Shown in pieces: positions 56,626 to 64,000 of a stretch of DNA of 64,000 nucleotides (position 1 is the stretch's first letter; each line of letters starts with the position of its first letter). This stretch comes from Massospora cicadina. Taxonomy: Eukaryota; Entomophthoromycota; Entomophthoromycetes; Entomophthorales; Entomophthoraceae. The notes beneath the pieces were generated by a model, which saw only the letters and a list, made by a program, of their open reading frames with translations, did not search any database and had not been told where the DNA came from. Made by a program: the position numbers and the translations under genes. The stretch lies in the NCBI GenBank assembly GCA_022478985.1, contig JAKSZP010006627.1:185113-249112 (forward strand), in the 5' to 3' direction.

Positions 56626-57975
56626 TGATCAACCAATGAACACATCTTGAGAGAAATGCCCTTAAGTGGGCCACAGCACAAACTAGATGAGGGAATGGGT
56701 TTGCTTGACCCTTGTGATCCAAGGTTTCAGCATGCAAGCCCAGAAATGGCTCACATTGCAGGTGGGAGCATAACTGATGGCCAAGGGTGAAAATCATCCA
56801 GATTCTTCATGCGCCAGTTCAACACTTGGAAATCCCAGACCCAATGCGATGCTCTGGCCATGCAAGATGGCATGGTAACACAATCCTCAGAGTTGCTAGC
56901 GGAAATAACCCACAATTACTGTACAAAATTATACTCAAACAAGGGCACTTTACCTCAGGACATCAAGTACTTCCTTGCGAGGGTGGAGCCACCTCTAACA
57001 ATGAACACATCAGCCCTCATGGCACCAATAACAAAGTAGAGCTCAACGCACAATCAAGAATCTTCATCGGTGGAAGAGTTCAGGATCTGACAGGATCCTA
57101 TACAAATTGATTGCGACATTTCCAGACCTACTCAGCCATATCCTACTCGCCACGCTCAACAGATGCTTGGACGAGACCAAGCTGATGCCTGGAGGATATG
57201 AAACCTGATTGTTCTCTTCCACAAAAAAGGTGATACCTATTTACTCAACAACTGGTGTCTAATCTCGCTGATTAATGCCAATTCCAAACTGCTTTTGAAA
57301 ATCCTGGCATGTCATCTGGGTTCAATTGGGAGGAACGTGTTCTCAACAAAGGAACACGGATTTTCCCTGGCAGGAGCATCTGGGACAACATCCATATGGT
57401 CGCAATATCACCCAGTTGAACTCTAGCGGGGCATTAATATTCATAGACCAACAAAAAGCTTATGGCATGGTAGACTGGTTGTAACTACACTGTTGCATGG
57501 AGAGAGCACACCTGCCATAAAAAGTCATTGACTGGGCGATGAAGCAAACAACTACCACAAGCATGTCAGTTTTAGGCCCCAGTTTCCAGACAGCCAAAAT
57601 CTTACCTCAATGTGGGGTGAGGCAAGGGGACCCTTTGAGCCCCCTGTTATACAACCTGGCTTCTAACTCAGTGATGCAGATAGCGGAGGTGGAGCTTGAA
57701 GGTATTGGTGTGCATGGGCAGCCACCGCTGAAAGCTTTGGAATAAGCAGATGATGCAGTTATAGGAATTATAAACTTGGAGGACTCAAAGAATCTTGAGT
57801 CAATTATTGAACAATATGAATCAGCTAGCAATGAAAGAGTTATAAAATTGAAAATGGAAATCTTACTGGTGGGTGGCACAAAATTCACCCAATCAGCCTG
57901 GGGCGCCAAAACATGAACCAGGATTTGCCAACATGCCCTGGCTAGAGCCACTCTGCTTCCTGCCACTACCACTTA
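56626..57975 (+). pseudogene. Reverse transcriptase of L3 (right half)
   Basis: L3 resumes at the Gy2 target site. RT blocks are LFHKKGDTYLLNNWCLISLINANSKLLLKILA (about 57215-57305), DQQKAYGMVDW (about 57448-57480), GVRQGDPLSPLLYNLASN (57616-57668) and ADDAVIGII (57747-57775), where the two catalytic aspartates are still present. Stops and frame changes separate them. The sequence loses RT character at about 57975. Confidence 0.85.
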
Positions 57976-58905
57976 GCCAGAAATGGTATCTTGGGTGGGT
58001 GACAACCAGGCCTTATATGCCAGGCACCATGGCCATCTGAGGAAAACTGACATCATGGTGAATCATAAGAAGCAAAACCAAATATATTGCAATTTTCCAA
58101 AAATGCATCTAAGAAAAGTCAAAATTCAGATCTGTCTCAGATGTGATGAATCAGGAGCTGGCCTTTGATGGTGATGATGACATCATCATCACATCAGCTG
58201 ACCCAAATTTGAATGCAAAAATTAGTTTCAATAAGCAGGTAAGTGCTGCAATTAATTGCAAGTTCCAGAATTCACCCAAAAATGATGGAATTTGCAGCAA
58301 ATTAATCATCTGACTTGACAAAAGCAATTTTAAAAATTTAATGCAAACATTGTAGTGTCAAAATCCAATTAAGACTTAATTGTAGGTCTCAAAACTTTGC
58401 CAAGAATGATGTAATTGGTGATGAATCAACCAGATGCCCTGGCAAAATTAATTTTAAGAATTTAACATGCACTTACAATGTCTTGGAAACTAATTCAAAT
58501 AATTTGAATAATTTAAAACTCAATACTAACAATCAAGACCTTAAATGAGGTCTCAGAACTTTTCCAAGCATGACATAATTGGCAATTAATCCAGCGGTCA
58601 ACCTGACATAATCAACTTTAATGATTTAATGCGTAATTCTGAAGTCTCAGAATCCAATTTAAATAATTTAAATAATCTAAAAACAATATCTGATAATTGA
58701 GACCTTAATGCAGGTCTCAGAACTTTGCTGAGAATGATAAAACTGGCACCAAATTGACTTATTACCCAAATTATAATTTGAATAATTTTATGCGAAATCC
58801 AAAAACAATTGAGGTGAATCAAAGCAGTAATTTAAAAATAAATCAAGTCTAATCAAAAGGAAATTTATTAGGTGAAATGCATATAATTCACCAGCACTTA
58901 AGAAC
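57976..58905. other. Insert in L3 carrying a tandem repeat
   Basis: L3 coding sequence stops near 57975 and resumes at about 58906, with sequence that is adjacent in L4/L5. The ~0.93 kb between them has no LINE similarity. Its first part (57976-58220) shows an open frame without known motif; the rest is the 164-bp tandem repeat. No clear target duplication or terminal repeat was found. Confidence 0.55.
58220..58875 (+). repeat. 164-bp tandem repeat array
   Basis: AGGTCTCA[AG]AACTTT recurs at 58384, 58548 and 58712, exactly 164 bp apart. A more diverged, shorter unit precedes (from about 58220-58262), and the last is cut near 58875. Each unit ends GACCTTAA[AT]G[AC], so unit junctions form the palindrome GAGACCTTAATGCAGGTCTC (58699-58718). 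Units contain AATAATTTGAATAATTTA-type A/T stretches. The array is satellite-like. Confidence 0.85.
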
Positions 58906-60440
58906 CACCCTTGCCACCCACCAAAATCCACAAAAAAAACAAAAAACTGGGCAGAATCTGGGTCCCATTTGGGTGGCGCCTTTGGGAAGTCAAGTGAAAC
59001 ACCTGGGTATCACCCTGAACCCCAACGGGCTGGACCTGCCTGGGACTGAAGATGGGCTTATCCAGAAGCTTTCACGCATCGCCTCAATCAGGGGAAGGCA
59101 AATGGGACTCATGGAGTGAGTCATGATCATAAATTTCCTCCTGCTTCTGATCCTCTGGCTCCCTGCCACAGTTGTCCCCTTCTCTTCAGAATTCCATGAC
59201 TGCATCAGGGCCTTACTGCAGTCATGGTTGTGGGAAGGCAGAAGAGCCCCAATTTGAATAGGTCTACTCTACAGACCAAGAATGGACGGAGGCCTAGACC
59301 TCACCCACAATGTCACTCAATCTGATAAATTATTTGGTAAGTAAATAGTTAGATTGATGAGCCCAACCTCCAAGCCAAACCACTGGTCACATGCCACACG
59401 AATCAACCTGGCCAGGGATCTCAAACTAGCCAACCCCACAGTGTGAAACACCCCCATGTCCTACCTGGCAGCCAATCCAAATGCCCACAGTCCACACCAG
59501 TCCTCAAAGTTCTCCCACGTGGTACTGAAGACCATCTGTCAAGATGCGTGGCTGTTCCCTCTCAACATCATGAGGGGCCAACGCAGTCAAGGGTTTTCAA
59601 ATCACACCTATGCTCAGGAACACAGGGGTGCATGAGTCTCAGTGGAGGATTACCCCCACCAAGAGCCCAAACCTTAGCCCGTATCAATATCCTAGACCAA
59701 AATGATCAGCCAAATGATGAAAAAAACTCAGAATAAAATTTGGAATTTATGACACACAATTTACATTACCCAAAAATTAGGGCGCACATCTGGCGATGCT
59801 TAAATAGGGCCTACCAAATGGCTGAGCAGTCAAACAACAACTCAAGAACACTGTAGAGTATGTGGCACAAAAGACACCATGTTGAACAGGTTGAAAGAGT
59901 ACCCAGTGGCCCAACTTGTATGGAAACTAGCATGGCCACTGATGGCACCCAATTGCATACCCACTAAGCTCTGTCTAATTGCAATTTTTATGGCACTTTA
60001 TACTGACTCACCAATTCCAGAATTGCTCTGAGTGTTTATTTTTGCATTATTCTTATGGACAATTCACATGATTTATCTTGAGGCAATTCAAAATTTAGCC
60101 CCAAATCCCATCAATATTAGCAATCAGTTTAACAAAAACATAATTAAATTATTTAATATTTGCTGTTTAGTGAAGCGACTCCACACTGACTTCAGAGGAT
60201 GGTGCAGAGCTGGCTTTCACTCCCCTTCTTACCTGTCAACATGGAAAAGCAAATCTGCCTCAACAGTGAAAAGTCACTGAACAGCTCAAGCAAGCTTCGT
60301 CCAGCACCACATGTCCCATGGGAACACTAGCCACAATGTTCTCCCCAGTACCCAAATTTAGGTCATGGTCCCCTTATTTCATATTCTCCCCCTCTCTTCA
60401 GTGTGGCATATTTGTCCCAAGGTTGGCCCAGCTTGAATGA
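58906..60440 (+). pseudogene. C-terminal part of L3 ORF2
   Basis: It resumes with LGPIWVAPLGSQVKHLGITLNPNG (58960-59030), matching TIGPVRHLGVWMEAGG of L4. The zinc finger at about 59848-59905 reads CRVCGTKDTML-N-RLKEY, with His to Asn and the last Cys to Tyr. The end reads LWTIHMIYLEAIQNLAP (60045-60100), matching MWTIHTIVLDAIACSTP of L5. The 3' UTR runs to about 60440. Confidence 0.82.
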
Positions 60441-60951
60441 AATTATTTAAATTAAATTAAAAGTAATAGAAAAGCTTATAGTTAGGTTTTATAAACTGAG
60501 TATTATTAATAAGCTAAGTAACTTTATAATTATTGCTTCAAATTAAACTAGCTTATAGGTTAGCATCAAATCTAATTTTATGTAAAATTTTATACTATAA
60601 TGATATTATATGACAATTGTTGAAATTGTGCTAATATAAGTTAAAGTACTTTATATTTTATGTTCAGTTAGATTAATATTCACTGTATTAGTGAACAAGT
60701 TTTTTACCCCACATGTTGCTCTAGTGTGAGTTTATGTATTAACAAATTAATCAGTTTTATAGTATAAATTTCTTAATTATTTGAATGTTATTGGTTAATA
60801 CCTACAAACATTCAGTATGTGCCTATTTTCTCAATTTCCATAGTATAGTTTTCTGAGTGACTTGATAGTGATAAATTGATTGATTTGTATTATTTCAACT
60901 AATTCAACTAGTATAATCATATCATAAGTGTACAATAGTTTCAATTTATTT
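60441..60951. other. AT-rich spacer
   Basis: No gene. It begins with the proposed right target duplication of L3. Blocks ATATTCACTGTATTAG and ACCCCACATG (60680-60720) recur at about 14960-15010, marking another dispersed repeat copy. Confidence 0.55.
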
Positions 60952-61039
60952 GAGGTACGCTGACCAGGGGACGGACAGTACTGAACACAACACTTAAAAC
61001 GACAAAACAAACTACTAGCCAGGTGGGAAGCAGAATCTG

Positions 61040-62745
61040 CTAACCCACCATGGCAGAGGGTGAGGGGGGATCAGGGGGTTGGTTTTCAGAAAGACCCACC
61101 TCGATTAAGGGATGTTGGTTACAGTACCAGATCAGAGCAGAGAGCCAGGGCGTTGGGGCATCCGCATAGTGCGGGCTGAGGTCAGCGTAGTAGGAGTTTT
61201 CCACTTCTGCATCAAGATAATGATGAGAAAGTGTTTCAACTAAAGCTGCGAAGAGAACTTCATCTTCTTTGCGGGCTTCAGGAAGTTGGGTGAAAAGGGA
61301 GATACTGTGGCGGGTGATTTTGGCTGAGGGGTTGAATGAAGCAAGCGTTGCAACATTCATAACAACAATTTCAGCATCATCGAATAGTTTCAAGATGTCA
61401 CTGCAGGGAGATTTAGGGAAGTCAGGGGGTAAGAAGATGGTGGGCAGGCCATGCTGGAGCTGAGCCACTGACTGAGCCACCGCGGTGCATAGTTTCAGGC
61501 AATGAGGAGAGGCCACCGCAGCTAAGGCAAGCTGGTGATCACTTTGGAAGGGGGTTGTATTGGACAGAGGAGCAAAATGGCGAAGGGTAGGGGTTTCAAC
61601 GAAGTTAGGAAGGAAAAATTATGCCCAACCATGATCGCCTTGGAAGAGAGGTTGACCTGTATGCTTACTAATGAGGACATTATCTGATTCGTCAGTTTCA
61701 GCCAATAGATCCCATGGATTTTGGTTCACTGGAATAGTGGCGTATAAATTTGGGTGGGTAGGATTGGGCGAATGGGCAGCTGCTTGGGTGCAAATGGTGG
61801 TCCAATAATTGCTCTGATTGGTTGGCGTAGATTTAGGTGGGAGAGTGAGGATGGAGGTTTTGGGGGGGCTGATTTTCCATGTGGGCCCGCTGAACGAGAT
61901 TGGAGGGTGGGAGGGGGCAGCAAAGCGCCTCATACTGAACCTCCAGAGGGGGGCTCAGAAGCCGCAGCAGCGGATTTGGCCTGAGGGCACACTCTTTTCG
62001 CATGGTTGAGGCCAAAGCAGAGGGAACAAATCTGCCTACCATTATTGACCTGAGCCCAAAAGAAATGATCAGGCGCTGCAGCCACACTAGCGCGAAATGG
62101 GATTTGTTGGGCTATGGTAGGGTGGTGTGGTATGATGGTGGCTGTTGCACGAGGAGCATCAAGGCGTTCCACACCAGATGAAATGGCAAAGATGAGTTTG
62201 GGCTGAGTGCCATAAGCCATGAGCCCCGCGACCAACTGGTCATACAAAACCTGGGGTGGAAGGTGAGATGGGAGATTTGCAAAGGATACCACTAGTGTGG
62301 TGTCTGAAGGGAGGTGAGTACGGGTTGTGGGAATGGGGTTTTTTTTATAAATCAGAGGAGTTTGTGCTGCCGCTTCAGCATCCTCCTCAGATTGGAACCC
62401 AACGTCAAAGTAGCCCTTAAAAGGGCGGAAGTCTATAAAGCCAGCTGGCGCAAAGGCCGCAGTGGCTAGGTCAATAATTGCCTTATCAGCATATGGGAAC
62501 AAACGCCCATAGTCCACTTTGAGGCAATAGCAAATGGTAGAGAGAGGGAGGGCGAGAGGATGGGGGTGAGAAGGGTGGATGCGCGCCAGGTGGAGCGCTA
62601 AGTCCCGTGGGGGGACAAAATGGTTGGAAGCAGTGGGCGGGCTGTTTGAGCCCATCTGAACGCACTTGCCCATGGGGCGGAAAATGCTAGGTGGGGGTGC
62701 ACTGCTGCCCCACACTGGGGTGGCAGGCGGCAGAGCCAAGGACAT
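61040..62745 (-). pseudogene. ORF1-type protein of HL copy B
   Basis: First ATG at 62745 (MSLALPPATPVWGSS), open to 61930 through the RRM-like part (VGFQSEEDAEAAAQT, VVSFANLPSHLPPQ) and the CCHC knuckle CSLCFGLNHAKRVC (61987-62028). After a frameshift at about 61930 it continues to about 61620. A further break follows, and the C-terminal helical domain runs from 61516 to the natural stop at 61040 (PPDPPSPSAMVG-stop). Ancestral length is about 568 residues. Compared with copy A, its indels are at different places, so the common ancestor had an open frame. Confidence 0.78.
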
Positions 62746-62798
62746 CAAAGAATAGGTTTGGGCAGACGGCTGTGGAAAAATAAACTTAAATTTAAAAT

Positions 62799-62820
62799 CG
62801 CTCAAAAGTGACTTTGAGCG
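62799..62820 (-). other. 5' UTR hairpin of HL-B
   Basis: The sense strand reads CGCTCAAA-GTCACT-TTTGAGCG, a perfect 8-bp stem with a GTCACT loop, 15 bases from the element's 5' end. Confidence 0.7.
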
Positions 62821-62855
62821 GTCAAAGAAACTTTTTAAGTATATAATAGTTCATC

Positions 62856-63250
62856 AAGGATGGTTAGCCTGGCAGGGTAAATCCTGCTTCCACCCTAGTG
62901 CAGGTTTTGTTTAATACAAGTTCAAAACCTGTAATGGCTATAAGAAATCTTGATTGGTATATATGTCACAAGGATGATCAGAGCCTCAAATACTTTTTTT
63001 CTTTTTTATATAATAGTTGATCTTAATCTCAATCTGTTTAAAGAATTATAATTTTAATATATTTATATCTACTAATATCTATTATATGTCTATGTAATGT
63101 GAGTGACATATTATATCAAAAGCAAAATTGCTAAAGGAAACCAAATTTTTAGAAATACATATTACTTTATAGTTTGGGAACTGGTTTAAGCTATTTTTTA
63201 TCCTAATGATATAAATATCCTAATGATATAATTCAAAATTATAAAAGAAT
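62856..63250. other. AT-rich spacer with tRNA-like segment
   Basis: No gene. At 62862-62935, GGTTAGCCTGGCAGGG and, later, AAGTTCAAAACCTG resemble box A and box B of a tRNA promoter, but no cloverleaf forms. The remainder is A/T-rich. Confidence 0.45.
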
Positions 63251-64000
63251 CTTTTTTCCCATAACAATCACTTTAGTTACTATGATTTGATTTGAATAGC
63301 AATTTTTGATAATCACACAGGAGAGATGGGCAATTTTAATAAATCTAATACAACCTGGGCGAGCGTCGCATCAAGAGGTGCACAAAATGGTGCACCCAAG
63401 GGCAAGAAACGCCCTGGAGGGGGACCAGGAACCCAAGCCGCTAAGAAACCACACTCAGACACTGTCCAGATTTATGGTATCTACTACAAAACAAGATCAA
63501 TACGTGTACATCCAGTGTAATCAACCCCTTTCAAAGGTGGAACATAGGCTTTGACTCTTCCTTGGGGATGAATTCCTAACCCTGTGGGAGAAAACATGCG
63601 AGGCACAGCCCTCCCTTTTCCCCCACACAGTATATGTCATCACCAACAACATGGGCTGTGGCTGGATCAAAATTTGTTTTAAAACAGCTGAAGAAGCAGA
63701 TGCCGCAGCAAAAGTCTGCATCAAAATTACCCTTCCCAAGGGAAAAAGAATAGTGCGCACCACGCACACCAGATGGAACAAAGTTTTCACTTTGTTCATC
63801 TCCTTCAACTCGCTCTACCAACCTTCCCCATAAGGTAATCGAGGAGGAGCTCCACAAAGGGCTCATAGCCTATGGAGAAATTATGCAACTTGAATTACAA
63901 TGGTTTCGCCTGATGCCATTTCTGTGCACAGGCAAAGCTATCGCCATGATCAACCTGTTCCCCAAAGAGGAAGATGACTTATCAAGAATCCCCTGCACAG
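63251..64000 (+). mobile_element. LINE L6, 5' end, continues past the window
   Basis: The 5' end CTTTTTTCCCATAACAATCAC is homologous to the start of L4/L5, with a weaker hairpin (TAAC 63262-63265 / GTTA 63276-63279) around ATCACT. ORF1 follows. Confidence 0.75.
63326..64000 (+). pseudogene. ORF1 of L6, partial
   Basis: ATG 63326 (MGNFNKSNTTWASVASRG, then a basic Gly/Lys-rich stretch) to a stop at 63520. After frame changes an RRM-like part follows: IKICFKTAEEADAAAKVCIKI (about 63665), RTTHTRWNKVFTLFISFNSL. Then LCTGKAIAMINLFP appears near 63920, just before the expected knuckle, which lies beyond the edge. Confidence 0.78.

Larger units (their letters stand above)
27196..60440 (+). mobile_element. 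LINE L3, outermost element of the nest
   Basis: The left half (27196-29616) carries ORF1 and endonuclease. The right half (56626-60440) carries RT and the C-terminal finger. They join exactly where Gy2 was inserted (AAGGG at 29612-29616 and 56621-56625). The 5' end CTTTTCTTTCTC equals that of L4. The right flank AATTATTTAAATTAAATTAA (60441-60460) resembles the left flank 27179-27195, a plausible target duplication, though in A/T-rich DNA. Without inserts L3 is about 5.3 kb, the length of L4 and L5. It is heavily decayed. Confidence 0.85.
60952..62835 (-). mobile_element. HL copy B: ORF1-only non-autonomous LINE-like element
   Basis: Same ends and length (1.88 kb) as copy A at 35281-37168. 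The left flank AAGTGTACAATAGTT (60926-60940) resembles the right flank AAGTATATAATAGTT (62837-62851), a plausible target duplication. The 5' hairpin is perfect here. The 3' end (minus sense) finishes TGTCCGTCCCCTGGTCAGC..CCTC without an A tail. Only an ORF1-type protein is encoded. Confidence 0.82.

Noticed and set aside
1..64000. CRISPR array, operons or phage genes
   Set aside because: No spaced short repeats of that type and no prokaryotic gene organisation; the retroelement content and A/T-rich spacers are eukaryotic.

Overview
This 64 kb window reads as a transposon graveyard from a eukaryotic nuclear genome. I found no host gene, rRNA or functional tRNA. It holds Ty3/gypsy LTR retrotransposons (PBS, gag, protease, RT, RNase H, integrase, LTRs with 5-bp target duplications) and non-LTR (LINE) elements (ORF1 with a CCHC knuckle, EEP endonuclease, RT, C-terminal zinc finger). 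Elements are separated by AT-rich spacer. Almost every reading frame carries stops and frameshifts. Many in-frame stops are TGA where arginine (CGA) would fit, which looks like C-to-T decay at CpG. A repeat-bloated genome such as that of an early-diverging fungus would fit, but I cannot name the organism.

Layout. 1-3625 (-): gypsy element Gy3, running off the left edge. 3720-4566 (-): protease-RT scrap of another gypsy (Gy4). 4567-5450: LTR-like repeat R. 5910-6735 (+): gypsy protease scrap (Gy5). 6900-7252 (+): 3' scrap of the short ORF1-only element HL. 8300-14390 (+): decayed LINE L1. 14391-18715: mostly unidentified AT-rich DNA with a 75-bp tandem repeat and a possible third R copy. 18718-25605 (+): very decayed LINE L2, followed by another R copy (25612-26580).

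From 27196 to 60440 lies one nest that I could resolve by target duplications and interrupted sequences. LINE L3 (+) is split by gypsy Gy2 (29617-56620, duplication AAGGG). The 5' LTR of Gy2 is split by gypsy Gy1 (30169-43290, duplication CTACT). The integrase of Gy1 is split by HL copy A (35281-37168, -), and its 3' LTR by LINE L4 (37919-43180, -). The integrase tail of Gy2 is split by LINE L5 (49113-54397, +), a sister of L4. L3 also carries a ~0.93 kb insert with a 164-bp tandem repeat (57976-58905). After the nest come HL copy B (60952-62835, -) and the start of LINE L6 (63251 to the right edge, +).

The most interesting observations are these. (1) HL is a ~1.9 kb ORF1-only family, with two apparently complete copies. 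It shares its last ~25 bp and a 5' hairpin design with the full LINEs, so it looks like a parasite of LINE machinery. (2) Three gypsy elements carry a dUTPase-like domain between protease and RT, with the motif-1 aspartate replaced by proline. (3) Gy2 carries a long antisense ORF between integrase and its 3' LTR. Nothing here looks fully active, but Gy1, L4, L5 and HL are clearly younger than the rest.
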